A DNA stretch of 64,000 nt from Sulfolobus sp. S-194 (GTDB lineage: Archaea > Thermoproteota > Thermoprotei_A > Sulfolobales > Sulfolobaceae), in contig NZ_CP035730.1 in assembly GCF_012222305.1 (NCBI RefSeq), forward strand, positions 2,507,501-2,571,500, read 5' to 3'. The position numbers were made by a program, and so were the translations under genes. Below, piece after piece: positions 46,780 through 55,594 of the stretch (position 1 is its first letter; each line of letters starts with the position of its first letter). Below the pieces are notes generated by a model that did no database searches, was not told the origin of the DNA, and saw only the letters and a program-made list of their open reading frames with translations.

Positions 46780-48009
46780 GTGTATTTAGTTGCCTTAATT
46801 ATTGCAATTATAGTTTATGGTATGATTGCTTTTAGAGGTTTAACAAAAATACCTCCTTGGGCTTCTATGTTTTTTGGTGGAGTTTTGATGATAGTTTTCG
46901 GTGTTATTGATGTTAATCAAGCTCTTGAATCAATTAATCTTGATGTAATTCTCTTTCTTATCACACTCTTTATTTTTTCATCATCACTTGAAGTATCTGG
47001 TTTTCTTAAATATTTAGCTTATTTGATTATAAATAAATATAGGGAAAGTAGGAAAATAATGTTTTATATTCTTTTATATTCTGGTCTATTATCAAATTTA
47101 GTTACTAATGACGGTGTTTCAGCTAGTTGGACTCCAGTTATATTAGAGGTTTCAAGATATATGAACGTAGATGAAATGCCATATTTATATTCTCTAGCTT
47201 TCGGCGTAACAATAGGAAGTGTCATGATGCCTACTGGAAATCCGCAAAATCTTCTTATAGCTCTTGAAGGAAATTTAAAAGAACCTTTTGTCTCGTTCCT
47301 AGAATTTTTAGCTATTCCTACTATTATTAATTTATTCTTATCATACTATGTTATGTTACTTCTCTTTAAGAATAGATTAGAAAATATAAAAATAGATGAT
47401 ATAAAAATAGATATAAACTTAAATAAACACCTAGCTTATTCTTCTCTATTTCTTCTTTTTATAACTGTGATATTATTCTTTATTCTAAGTTTTATTAGAA
47501 TTGATATCCTATTAGCATCTCTTACAACTTCATCAATTCTTCTTCTAATAAATAAAGAGAGGAGAGAAATAATGAGCAAGATTGACTGGTCAACAATATT
47601 ATTTTTTATAGGTCTTTTTATTTTTACGGAAGGTCTTTATAAGGGGGGCATAATTCAATTAATATATCAAGTTTTACCTCCACCCACTAATGTTCTTCTT
47701 ATTATGGTTTCTAGTATCTTATTAAGTCAAGTTTTAAGCAATGTGCCACTAGTAGCAATATATATCCCAGAAATGATACACCTAGGTGCAACTTCTACTA
47801 TTGATTGGATTGCGTTAGCCGCGGGAAGTACAATAGCGGGTAATTTTACATTAATTGGTGCAGCAAGTAATATAATTATATCTGAGGCTTCAGAAAGCAG
47901 AGGAGGAAAAAGTTTTAGTTTCTTTGAATTTATGAAATATTCAATACCCGTTTTAGTAGTTAACTTCACTATCCTCTATATCTTTATTTCTTTAGTTGGA
48001 ATAATCTAG
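46780..48009 (+). CDS. ArsB/NhaD-superfamily (ion transporter) permease
   Basis: 409 residues from GTG, about 11 helices. NLVTNDGVSASWTPVILEV and LSQVLSNVPLVAIYIP are the paired signature loops of the ArsB/SLC13-like superfamily. It probably moves an anion such as arsenite or a dicarboxylate, or exchanges sodium and protons; no ArsR gene lies nearby. Its 3' end overlaps the convergent acyl-CoA dehydrogenase gene by 26 bases, the longest convergent overlap in the window. Confidence 0.82.
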   Translation: MYLVALIIAIIVYGMIAFRGLTKIPPWASMFFGGVLMIVFGVIDVNQALESINLDVILFLITLFIFSSSLEVSGFLKYLAYLIINKYRESRKIMFYILLYSGLLSNLVTNDGVSASWTPVILEVSRYMNVDEMPYLYSLAFGVTIGSVMMPTGNPQNLLIALEGNLKEPFVSFLEFLAIPTIINLFLSYYVMLLLFKNRLENIKIDDIKIDINLNKHLAYSSLFLLFITVILFFILSFIRIDILLASLTTSSILLLINKERREIMSKIDWSTILFFIGLFIFTEGLYKGGIIQLIYQVLPPPTNVLLIMVSSILLSQVLSNVPLVAIYIPEMIHLGATSTIDWIALAAGSTIAGNFTLIGAASNIIISEASESRGGKSFSFFEFMKYSIPVLVVNFTILYIFISLVGII

Positions 48010-49123
48010 ATACTGCTACTAATTGCATTTCATTTGTTCCTTCAGCTATTTCCATAATCTTTGCATCTCTATATAGTCTTTCAACTTTAGAACCTCTATT
48101 TAATCCATGTCCACCGAAAATATGCAATGCAAGTCTAGTTACTTCTGTTGCTGTTACTGCAGCATAATATTTAGCCATAGATGCTTCTGTAGTAGCTTCG
48201 TAACCATTATCAAATAATTGGGCTGCTCTCCATGTGAGTAATCTTGCCGCTTCAACTTTTATGTAAGCATCAGCCAAGTTAAAGGAAATCCATTCTTGTT
48301 CTATTAATGCTTTACCAAACTGCTTTCTTGATTGTGCTCTTGAAATAGCTTCTTCAAGAGCACCTCTCGCAATTCCTACTGCAATTCCGGCATATCCATT
48401 TCTACTAACCATTAAAGCTTTTAATGCTCCTCTATAAGCATCACCTTCTTTACCTATTATACTATCCTTTGGGATTCTTACGTTGTTAAATTTAACATAA
48501 GATACTCCTGCACCTCTAATCCCCATTAAATCAAGTTTATGTATTTCTATTCCTGGTAGTTTAGAATCTATAAGCAAGAGTGAAATACCTTGTCTATCCC
48601 CTGGATTTCCACTAGTTCTTGCTAAAACAACCATCTTCGTAGAGAAAGATGCTGCACTAGTGAAGATTTTCTCACCATTTAAAACTAATTCATTTCCATC
48701 TGGTTTTGCTATAGTTTGTAAAGCTCCTAAATCAGAACCTGCCTGTGGCTCTGTTAATGCAACTGCATAAACTTCCTTTGCTTTTATTCCTTTCTCTATC
48801 CATTCTTGTGCTGAATCCCCACCTACGGAGACTAATAGCTGTAATGCGTTTTGTTGTGTATGTAAAGAATGCGATGCTCCTCCGCTTTCAGCTCCCAATT
48901 CTTCCGTTGCTATTGCAAAAGCCATTTCGCCTAACGCTAATCCTCCGTATTTTGTTGGTTGCTTCATTCCTAGTAAACCCATTTCTCCTAGGTCTTTTAC
49001 TATCTTATCTCCTCCATCATTTGTTTCATCCATTTGTTTTGCATATTCTCTTACAGTTTTCTGAGCATATTCTCTAATTTTTACTCTATATTCTTCTAAT
49101 TCCTTACTTAGTGAGAACATCAT
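47984..49123 (-). CDS. acyl-CoA dehydrogenase
   Basis: 379 residues, normal length. ALTEPQAGSDLGALQT (FAD/substrate), GEKIFTSAASFSTKMVVLART, the GIAVGIARGALEEAISRAQSRKQFGK helix and LHIFGGHGLNR lie in standard order; the catalytic Glu is in RDAKIMEIAEGTNEMQ. It oxidises an acyl-CoA using an electron-transfer flavoprotein. The substrate chain is unknown. It is monocistronic; the divergent region holds a GC-rich RNA candidate and then pibD. Confidence 0.95.
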   Translation of the reverse strand: MMFSLSKELEEYRVKIREYAQKTVREYAKQMDETNDGGDKIVKDLGEMGLLGMKQPTKYGGLALGEMAFAIATEELGAESGGASHSLHTQQNALQLLVSVGGDSAQEWIEKGIKAKEVYAVALTEPQAGSDLGALQTIAKPDGNELVLNGEKIFTSAASFSTKMVVLARTSGNPGDRQGISLLLIDSKLPGIEIHKLDLMGIRGAGVSYVKFNNVRIPKDSIIGKEGDAYRGALKALMVSRNGYAGIAVGIARGALEEAISRAQSRKQFGKALIEQEWISFNLADAYIKVEAARLLTWRAAQLFDNGYEATTEASMAKYYAAVTATEVTRLALHIFGGHGLNRGSKVERLYRDAKIMEIAEGTNEMQLVAVSRLFQLKK

Positions 49124-49211
49124 GTATAAATTGTATAAGCAATATTAAATTTTGCAGTTCGTAGTAATACGAGAGAGTAAGAAATTTAAGTTAAAGTTAA
49201 AAAGTTAAGTT

Positions 49212-49292
49212 AGGGGTATCTAGCCCTCAGACAGCCCCGTAGCGGGTAGAGTGAGGAGGGCTTCCTGCCGTATAATGGGTGCATAGATCCTT
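49212..49292 (+). ncRNA. GC-rich structured RNA candidate upstream of pibD
   Basis: An 81-base block far richer in G+C than its surroundings. A perfect 7-bp stem AGCCCTC/GAGGGCT (49222-49228 with 49256-49262) encloses a CCCG/CGGG hairpin (49236-49239 with 49243-49246) and possible sheared G.A pairs; an outer stem joins GGTATCT and AGATCC (49215-49221 with 49285-49290, one bulge). A TATA-like AAATTTAAG (49182-49190) fits a start near 49212. No ACA box, C/D boxes or tRNA fold were found, so the class is unknown. It might be independent or a leader of pibD. Confidence 0.55.
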
Positions 49293-50004
49293 GGAGCTGG
49301 TTTATATAATTCAAATATTACTAACAAGCATAATGCTTATTCATACATCATTTTTAGATCTAAAAACTAGAGAGATTGATCTTAAAATTTGGTTAATCTA
49401 CTCTCCTCTTGTTATATTATTCGTTTTTGAATATCATGATTTATCACTTTTTCTATATTTATATTCAGTAATAACTACTAATCTTCTTATACTGATTTTT
49501 TATTGGCTATCTTTGATGGGGGGTGCTGATTTATTTCTATCACTTATTTTATCATTTAGTAACGCTTCTGTAAGACCGCTTTTTTACTCTGAGTTATCTA
49601 TTATAGGTTTAGAACCACTAACTATTTTATTATATTCTTCTATCTTTATTTTCCTCTCTGGTTTATTTAATTTTGTAAAAAATTATAAATATACATATAA
49701 TTATCCACTTACCACTAGGATTGTATTAGCCTTATCTGGTAAGAGGATTACAGTAAGAGAATTTCTGAATTCGAAATTTCTTTTTCCGTTAACTCAAATT
49801 GATGAAAAGAACGGTGTAAGTACTTTAAGAACTACTTTTTCCGTAGAAGAGGACGATGCTGAGTGGAGAAAAAAATTTAAGGAGTACGTAGAAAAAGGGC
49901 TAGTAAAAGAAGATGATTATATATGGGTTATGTGGGGAGTTCCAGTTATACCCTTTATTGCTTTAGGTTATTTCATAAGTTTAATCATAGGTCTCCCAAT
50001 CTAA
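49291..50004 (+). CDS. pibD: prepilin/preflagellin peptidase PibD-type
   Basis: About 237 residues of an A24 aspartic membrane peptidase. The catalytic aspartates are in SFLDLKTREID and MGGADLFL, with hydrophobic helices around both. It cleaves class III signal peptides of archaellins, pilins and sugar-binding proteins. Start is uncertain. TTG 49291 keeps the first membrane helix (LVYIIQILLTSIMLI); GTG 49279 does so too. ATG 49333 has a TTTATATAA at the right distance but would lose that helix. The gene's 3' end overlaps the next convergent gene by 4 bases. Confidence 0.87.
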   Translation: MELVYIIQILLTSIMLIHTSFLDLKTREIDLKIWLIYSPLVILFVFEYHDLSLFLYLYSVITTNLLILIFYWLSLMGGADLFLSLILSFSNASVRPLFYSELSIIGLEPLTILLYSSIFIFLSGLFNFVKNYKYTYNYPLTTRIVLALSGKRITVREFLNSKFLFPLTQIDEKNGVSTLRTTFSVEEDDAEWRKKFKEYVEKGLVKEDDYIWVMWGVPVIPFIALGYFISLIIGLPI

Positions 50005-50285
50005 ATTCTTAAAATATAGTACAAAATTATAAGACCCAAAAGGCTAAGAGTTGCTATTGCCATTGAAGGATAAGCATACATAGGATTATCATATGAAGAC
50101 CACATCATAAATGCAGAGAATATAACTAATTCCTCTAATACTAAGATTGCACCTAGAAATGACAAAGCAATAGTCAACCTTGTCTTACTGTATTTTCTTA
50201 CTTGAAAAAGCTCAAATGCTATTAATCCAGAAATAATTATAGATATTACTGCTATAGTGATGTTAACGAGCCATATGTGTATCAT
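50001..50285 (-). CDS. small membrane protein, three helices
   Basis: 94 residues with three hydrophobic helices (about 6-26, 37-60 and 73-93) joined by short loops. No family is recognised and no catalytic residues are visible. Its stop overlaps the pibD end by 4 bases in convergent orientation. The upstream gap to tRNA-Arg contains its promoter. It is likely a real gene because of the length of the hydrophobic pattern, but function is unknown. Confidence 0.6.
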   Translation of the reverse strand: MIHIWLVNITIAVISIIISGLIAFELFQVRKYSKTRLTIALSFLGAILVLEELVIFSAFMMWSSYDNPMYAYPSMAIATLSLLGLIILYYILRI

Positions 50286-50698
50286 ATATATTTTAACCTT
50301 ATCTCGTATCTTTTAAATTTTTGCCAAGATCAAGAGATAAAGTGAAACATTACCTAATAACCCTATTATTTTTTTCTCTTGCTTTTTGTTGTAAGATAAC
50401 CCTATTATTTCACTGTCAACTCTAACGACTCATTTCGTCTGTTAAGAGGACAACAAAGGCTACCAATAGGAGTTTGGTAATGATAGAGCGCTCATTAATC
50501 TTATCAGAGTGGAATCTAATTCCAAAATCTATGGCTTAATGGCAACACTATGGTGCTAAATCACTACGGCATTTTCACTATAGGATATCATATTGTAATT
50601 TTCTATATCAAAACAGATAAATAAATCCTTAATAAGATTTTATATGAACTCTTTTTAAAGCGAAAACTCTTTAAGTTAGTATAAGAGTTAGAATCTGT
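50286..50698. repeat. gap with a 15-base direct repeat upstream of tRNA-Arg
   Basis: No gene seen. ATAACCCTATTATTT occurs twice (50357-50371 and 50396-50410), 39 bases apart start to start, the only strong structure. The segment nearest the tRNA carries TTTTTAAAG (about 50652-50660), a plausible tRNA promoter roughly 40 bases out. The direct repeat may be a duplicated regulator site or a remnant of insertion. Confidence 0.35.
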
Positions 50699-50794
<96 letters not shown>

Positions 50795-50818
50795 CTTTTA
50801 AATAGGTGTTTATGTGTA

Positions 50819-51091
50819 ATGCCATGGATATCTGCTAGGTCTGCTGATAAGTTAGTATATGGGCAAATAATTAAGCTACCTTTTGGTAAAAGGCTAAGAG
50901 TTGAGAGCTTTAAGGGGGATAGATGGATTGAGATTTTAAAAATTGATGAAAATAATTATAAAATAATAGAACACGGATTTAATAATAATGTCTATAATGT
51001 AACTGGGAAGGATTTGAAGCATATTTTAAAAGAATTATTTGAGGTGGAATTTCCTAGAAGTCACCAACTTAGAGTTGTAATTATATCATGA
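50819..51091 (+). CDS. hypothetical protein downstream of tRNA-Arg
   Basis: 90 residues from ATG 50819; the frame extends upstream into the tRNA but that part cannot be coding. Sequence begins MPWISARSADKLVYGQIIKL and contains a basic IIKLPFGKRLRVESFKGDRW segment, suggestive of nucleic-acid binding. No family is recognised. It is convergent with tfs (6-base gap). The start lies 29 bases after the end of the tRNA. Confidence 0.65.
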   Translation: MPWISARSADKLVYGQIIKLPFGKRLRVESFKGDRWIEILKIDENNYKIIEHGFNNNVYNVTGKDLKHILKELFEVEFPRSHQLRVVIIS

Positions 51092-51097
51092 TAACAG

Positions 51098-51436
51098 TTA
51101 CTCATATTCTCTCCAGACTTTGCCACATTTTGTACATTTATAGAATCTTGTTGGTGGTTCATCTGCTCTTCTGGTTTGTAGTATCCAAAAGTAAGCTTCA
51201 TCGTTTCCACAAGCTGGGCAAGTAACTCCTTTAGTTATTTGCGCTCCAGCTGGTGGAGCATCTCCATCTACTACTAAAGTTTTTTCTTTTATCGAGTGTT
51301 TTACTACTGTTTTAATTTTCATTGATCCAGATGAAGTACTTTCCTCTTCATAACCGCATTTTGGACATTTATATACTGTTTTTCCGTTATCTTTCTTAGG
51401 AACCATTATTGAACCGCATTTTGGACAGAATTTCAT
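51098..51436 (-). CDS. tfs: transcription elongation factor TFS
   Basis: 112 residues with two zinc ribbons: N-terminal FCPKCGSIM...KCPKCGY (Cys4 set) and C-terminal TCPACGNDEAYFW...YKCTKCGKVW. The acidic loop RRADEPPT, which reaches the polymerase active site, is intact, so this is the cleavage-stimulating TFS1 type, not an inhibitory paralogue. It rescues backtracked RNA polymerase. Last gene of the minus-strand cluster with rpoL and csl4. Confidence 0.95.
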   Translation of the reverse strand: MKFCPKCGSIMVPKKDNGKTVYKCPKCGYEEESTSSGSMKIKTVVKHSIKEKTLVVDGDAPPAGAQITKGVTCPACGNDEAYFWILQTRRADEPPTRFYKCTKCGKVWREYE

Positions 51437-51457
51437 TTAAACCACCAATAGCTATAT

Positions 51458-51706
51458 CTACTTCATTAATAGTTTATTTAGTTTTCGTTCAATTTTTTCT
51501 AATATACTCTTACAATATTCTTCTTTCTCTTTATCACTACTAATATCTTTAACCTCTCCAACTACGCTAGAATTATAGAATTTCTCTCTTACAGCTTTTT
51601 CTTCTAGTTCAAAAAATATCTTTTCAATAAATATTCCTCTAAAAACGCATATAGCATATAATTTATCTGATTTTACAATCACTGCTAATCTGCTACCCTT
51701 TTTCAA
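51458..51706 (-). CDS. hypothetical protein between rpoL and tfs
   Basis: 82 residues, basic N-terminus then a beta-rich part (LAVIVKSDKLYAICVFRGIFI) and a helical charged C-terminus (EKEEYCKSILEKIERKLNKL). No family is recognised. It overlaps rpoL by 14 bases and lies 21 bases before tfs, in an operon for transcription and RNA decay. A polymerase or exosome accessory role is possible but unproven. Confidence 0.65.
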   Translation of the reverse strand: MKKGSRLAVIVKSDKLYAICVFRGIFIEKIFFELEEKAVREKFYNSSVVGEVKDISSDKEKEEYCKSILEKIERKLNKLLMK

Positions 51707-51974
51707 TACTTTTCACTTCTTCAATAAACTTGTTTGTGTCTTCTTCAGCAAGCTCTATTGCTTTAACAAGAGCTTCTTTTGGAGAAATACTACCGTCAGT
51801 CATTATTTTTAGTATTATGCTATCAATTAATGGATGTGGCTTAGAGTATGAAGCAAATTTTACTCCTTGAACCTTTAATAGGTAACCTTTTAGTAAGTTT
51901 CCTATAGTATGTTCCTCTCCATCTATTTGTAATTCTAGATAATTTTCTCCTGAACGTAATATCTTAATTTCCAC
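51693..51974 (-). CDS. rpoL: DNA-directed RNA polymerase subunit L (Rpo11)
   Basis: 93 residues, normal size. The alpha-like core is [28 protein letters not shown], with the usual [12 protein letters not shown] start and a C-terminal helix [22 protein letters not shown]. It pairs with RpoD to nucleate polymerase assembly, as eukaryal Rpb11 does with Rpb3. The start overlaps csl4 by 11 bases. Confidence 0.96.
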   Translation of the reverse strand: MEIKILRSGENYLELQIDGEEHTIGNLLKGYLLKVQGVKFASYSKPHPLIDSIILKIMTDGSISPKEALVKAIELAEEDTNKFIEEVKSIEKG

Positions 51975-52533
51975 CTTTCTTCACCGTAATTAATGCTAAT
52001 TTTCTTGTCTCTATATTACCACAGTTTGGACACCTTAAATGTTCTTCGTCTTTTTTAATCATTTTTGTACCGCAAATAGAGCATTTAGCAAAAACTACGC
52101 CTAAATCCTTCTGTTTTATTGTTAAAGGAAGAGGTATGCTGAAATTTAATGGTTTTGCTCTTACAACATCTCCTATTTTTAGTGCTTCAGTAATACTATT
52201 AAGATATTTATTACTAATTTGAGAAATGTGAATATATGCTGTAATAGGTACGCTTATAATTTTGTCTTCTATAGAATAAATACTTAATAACGCAGAATCC
52301 TCTTTCATTCCATTAACTATTCCTAAGACATATTTTGCTTTCTTTATAGATAATAATCCTGGCTTTTTAAAACTTATAGAATTAGTTTTTCTATTTATCA
52401 TGTCATAAAAAGCTTTACCAACTACACTAGCATAAACTCTTCCTTCATATTCATAAGTTCCCTCACCAGCCATGAACTCCTCGATAACACTTAATTCATC
52501 TCCTGGTAGTAGTAATTCTCCTTGTTTTTTCAT
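51964..52533 (-). CDS. csl4: archaeal exosome subunit Csl4
   Basis: 189 residues: N-terminal domain with [22 protein letters not shown], an S1 RNA-binding domain (about 60-140) and a zinc ribbon CSICGTKM...LRCPNCGN. This is the cap protein of the exosome that binds RNA and, via DnaG, poly(A). It starts five bases before the Dph2 stop region and overlaps rpoL, so it is in one operon with both. Confidence 0.95.
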   Translation of the reverse strand: MKKQGELLLPGDELSVIEEFMAGEGTYEYEGRVYASVVGKAFYDMINRKTNSISFKKPGLLSIKKAKYVLGIVNGMKEDSALLSIYSIEDKIISVPITAYIHISQISNKYLNSITEALKIGDVVRAKPLNFSIPLPLTIKQKDLGVVFAKCSICGTKMIKKDEEHLRCPNCGNIETRKLALITVKKGGN

Positions 52534-52538
52534 TTAAC

Positions 52539-53537
52539 TCACCAAGGGAATATATATTTATCAAAGTTGTTAAGTATTATCATTTTGGCCTCACCTGGAG
52601 TCAAAACTGGTTTTTCAAAATCATATAGATCATCTATTGGGAGTCTAGGACATGAGGTTACTAAAAATACATCTAGGGAAAGACTTAAATTCCTAAGCAC
52701 ATCTTTTGTTAACACCCTATTGAGAAAAACGTATATATTATATCCTTTTTCTTTAAGTTTTTTCTCAAAATATTTAACCATAAGTGGTCTGTTTTGTCCG
52801 TTCATAGCTCCTTGTATAATTGCCCAATTTCTCTTATCTATAGCTTCCATGATTTTTGCATATCTAATTTTTAGTATTTTATAAACTTCCTTAGTAAGGT
52901 CTTCTACTTTACCAGTATAGGGATCTATTTTTACTATAGGTTTTCCGGTAGCTAACCCCACTCCAAGGGCGTGAAATATTCCACCAGATACGTTAACATA
53001 TAAATCTGCATCTACGCTAGTAGCAGCTTTATAATCACATCCTAAAACTTGTCCATCAAACATAAAAATAGAAGAAGGTCTCCCTATTTTTACATCAAAA
53101 TAATCAGATAGTTTTATTGAAATCTTTCTAATTAATTTTATGTGTTGTACCGTGGCTGTTAAACTAATAGTTTTTGCCTCGTATTTCTTTCCGAAATTTA
53201 TAACTTCATTTATTTGTTCATCGCTGATATCTAGGTTACTTTCAACTGGGACAAATAATGTAGGAAACTTAGGATAATACCAAGTATATGGAGTATGACC
53301 AAAATGAATAATTAAATCCGCACCTATATTTTTAGCTTCATCCTCAGCTATATCACAAGCTCCCCAATTTGGATCTGAGGAAACTACGAACTCTACATCA
53401 GGTAAAAATTCTTTTAATTTTTCTATTACTAAGATAGAAAAATACTTTAATCCTTCAGGAAATTGAAGAATAACTTTTTTTGCATTTCTTTTTCTGATTT
53501 CTTCAGCTATATATTCCTCCTGAAAATTATAACTCAC
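52539..53537 (-). CDS. dph2: diphthamide synthesis protein Dph2
   Basis: 332 residues. Three cysteines expected for the radical-SAM-like 4Fe-4S cluster are present: Cys in [12 protein letters not shown], in [11 protein letters not shown] and in [15 protein letters not shown]. It transfers the 3-amino-3-carboxypropyl group of SAM to a histidine of elongation factor 2. A homodimer in archaea. Its ATG overlaps the L10e stop by 4 bases; the two are one transcription unit with csl4 and rpoL. Confidence 0.95.
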   Translation of the reverse strand: MSYNFQEEYIAEEIRKRNAKKVILQFPEGLKYFSILVIEKLKEFLPDVEFVVSSDPNWGACDIAEDEAKNIGADLIIHFGHTPYTWYYPKFPTLFVPVESNLDISDEQINEVINFGKKYEAKTISLTATVQHIKLIRKISIKLSDYFDVKIGRPSSIFMFDGQVLGCDYKAATSVDADLYVNVSGGIFHALGVGLATGKPIVKIDPYTGKVEDLTKEVYKILKIRYAKIMEAIDKRNWAIIQGAMNGQNRPLMVKYFEKKLKEKGYNIYVFLNRVLTKDVLRNLSLSLDVFLVTSCPRLPIDDLYDFEKPVLTPGEAKMIILNNFDKYIFPW

Positions 53538-54064
53538 TGTGCAACTGCCTCTGTAGGAATAGGAACGATATCTATTCTAGTTTTTAATGGAATTTTAGAA
53601 GATGCAGCTTCAAATGCTTTCTTGGCTATTTCCAAATGTTCTTTCTTTACTTTTGCAATCATTATTATATCTCCTAATCTCTCAATTCTTGCAGCTGTTC
53701 CTATCGGTTTACCAAAAGACAATCTCATTCCATCTTGCAATCTATCAGCTCCAGCAAACGCCATCATTTTATTCTCTCTTAGCACATGATGGGGATACTT
53801 TAAAACTATTAGGGCAAAATTCTGGTCAGATCCAGTTTTGTTAGTTAGTTGTTTTAATGCAAGTACACGTGCTGCTTCCAACGCATTATGTCTTATTTGA
53901 CCTTTTTCTAAAGCAACTAGCCTAAGTTCATAATCATAATTTCCATTAACATTACCCATAGTAAATTTTGTTATTTTGGGCATTGGTACGCCTGGTATAT
54001 ATTCTTTTCTTGTATATGCTGGTCCGGAAAAGTGGCGGTAGCATCTACCTGGTCTAAGTGGCAT
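53534..54064 (-). CDS. rpl10e: large-subunit ribosomal protein L10e/L16
   Basis: 176 residues. Begins [19 protein letters not shown], typical of L10e, and keeps [18 protein letters not shown] and [16 protein letters not shown]. The ATG at 54064 was preferred to a GTG three codons upstream because the family starts exactly there. It sits near the peptidyl-transferase and 5S rRNA region. First gene of the dph2-csl4-rpoL operon. Confidence 0.97.
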   Translation of the reverse strand: MPLRPGRCYRHFSGPAYTRKEYIPGVPMPKITKFTMGNVNGNYDYELRLVALEKGQIRHNALEAARVLALKQLTNKTGSDQNFALIVLKYPHHVLRENKMMAFAGADRLQDGMRLSFGKPIGTAARIERLGDIIMIAKVKKEHLEIAKKAFEAASSKIPLKTRIDIVPIPTEAVAQ

Positions 54065-54073
54065 GATATACAC

Positions 54074-54336
54074 TTATGTGAGAAACTTTAAATAATTTAC
54101 CATAATCTAATTTAACTACTAATAAGGTTCTAATCGTATAGCTTTCTCGTTGTTTTATAGCTTTTTAGTTAATTTTCTGCTTATATTAGCTAGGTATTAA
54201 TAAGGAATCTAAAAATATTTAAACTTTAATTATTTTAATTAATTTTATATAAAACTAATAACTATAAGATAGAACATTAAACATATTACATGTAAATCAT
54301 ATTTACTTAATAATATGAAATTAAAACCTAATATTT
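54074..54336. other. AT-rich gap between L10e and pcc1
   Basis: Both neighbours are on the minus strand. There is no open frame, box motif or hairpin of note. It contains the promoter of the L10e operon near its left edge, where TTTAAATAAT (read on the minus strand as ATTATTTAAA) lies about 30 bases from the L10e start. Confidence 0.4.
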
Positions 54337-54588
54337 TTAGGGGGATAACTTCGTTAATGTTTTCTCTATAGCAGAAATATGTTGCAATATTTCATCTACG
54401 GTGTTTCTAAGTGTCAATACGTTTCTTGGTTCCGTTATTTCCATGGATATTTTTATAATTATCTTATTTTCTTCGTATGAGATATTTATGTTCATACCCT
54501 TTGGAATATCTATGTTATCAACATTTATACTATTTGATATTTCTTTAGCATAATTTGTATTATAAGTTATCTCAACCGTTATATTCAA
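54337..54588 (-). CDS. pcc1: KEOPS subunit Pcc1-like protein
   Basis: 83 residues with the Pcc1 pattern: a beta strand (NITVEITYNT), IDIPKGMNINISYEENKIIIKISMEI and the helix RNVLTLRNTVDEILQHISAIEKTL. Pcc1 dimerises and joins Kae1, Bud32 and Cgi121 in t6A modification of tRNA. It is overlapped by the RecJ-like gene upstream (17 bases) and ends the operon. The fold call rests on pattern and size, so moderate confidence. Confidence 0.7.
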   Translation of the reverse strand: MNITVEITYNTNYAKEISNSINVDNIDIPKGMNINISYEENKIIIKISMEITEPRNVLTLRNTVDEILQHISAIEKTLTKLSP

Positions 54589-55594
54589 TTTTAACCAATC
54601 CCTCCTTTAAACTTGGAACTTGTAATCTACTTGTAAAAACTCCTTCGTCATTTTTTATAGCTACTGGTTTATTTCTCTTTATTTTTCCATTTTGAAGAAG
54701 GATAAGCTGTATAAGTGTAGGTGATTTGAGGTTGCTCTCTACTATATAATAGCTAGCTGTTTCACTTACGTCTTTTATGTAAAATCCTTTGCTTAACTCC
54801 TCTCTGAATTTATATATTAGCGTCTCAGCATAATTTGGAGAGATAACAAATTGAAATAGATCTCCATTACCTTTTAGATCAAGAAAGTATATGAGTGCAA
54901 ATGCTAGTTCAAGTGAATCATATTCTAGGTAATAGGCCCTTTTTGTTATTATTTGTTCTCTGCTAAACTTTGGGTTTATTTTTAGTTCACTAGAGATTAT
55001 CTTATAAATAAGCGAATTTAATTTAGTTTCATCTATGTCTTCTAGTTTATCTGTCTCCTGTATGTTTATTTCCTTAAGCATTTTTATTGAATTTTCTCTA
55101 TTTCCAGTAATATCTGGTATATATGGATCAAAGGATAACATTAGGGAAAAAAATAATGGTAAAGATTTATAATTAGGTATTTTTAGATTTTCTTCTAGTA
55201 CAACTCCTAATTTTATAAGGTCATTAAGTATCTCTGTCTCAAAGTCCGAGTAATTCCTTCTTTCAATAATTGTAGAAACTGTAATTCCAGATATAATAGG
55301 CAATATATCATCTATTGATAGAGGAAAAATTGAAACAAAGGAATTTAACCCTAGATAATACTGCTTTCCCTCAATGCTAATAAATTTACCACTATTGTTC
55401 GTAATAAGCTGTATTTCGCAATTGTCAGAAGAAAATGATATAGCGTTAACTTTTCCGTATTTGAATATAAGAAAGGAAAATATTAGATCTTCTGGTTTAA
55501 AAGACGCTTTAATACATGCCCATTCTTTAGTTAATATCTTTGAAGTCAGTTCCCTTAGCTCTTCTTTATTAGGTTCCTTTAAGAAGTTTTCCAT
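54572..55594 (-). CDS. RecJ/Cdc45-like protein (inactive DHH type), probable GINS partner
   Basis: 340 residues. The middle segment LFFSLMLSFDPYIPDITGNRENSIKMLKEINI resembles the DPYIPGxxGN stretch of archaeal RecJ/Cdc45 proteins (read in two parts), and the C-terminal ETASYYIVESNLKSPTLIQL is DHHA1-like. The DHH motif and metal-binding aspartates are missing, as in the Sulfolobus RecJdbh protein that binds GINS and MCM in the replicative helicase. I also recall that the Sulfolobus counterpart lies close to a transketolase gene, as here. The homology is weak, so it should be checked by profile search. Confidence 0.6.
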   Translation of the reverse strand: MENFLKEPNKEELRELTSKILTKEWACIKASFKPEDLIFSFLIFKYGKVNAISFSSDNCEIQLITNNSGKFISIEGKQYYLGLNSFVSIFPLSIDDILPIISGITVSTIIERRNYSDFETEILNDLIKLGVVLEENLKIPNYKSLPLFFSLMLSFDPYIPDITGNRENSIKMLKEINIQETDKLEDIDETKLNSLIYKIISSELKINPKFSREQIITKRAYYLEYDSLELAFALIYFLDLKGNGDLFQFVISPNYAETLIYKFREELSKGFYIKDVSETASYYIVESNLKSPTLIQLILLQNGKIKRNKPVAIKNDEGVFTSRLQVPSLKEGLVKIEYNG

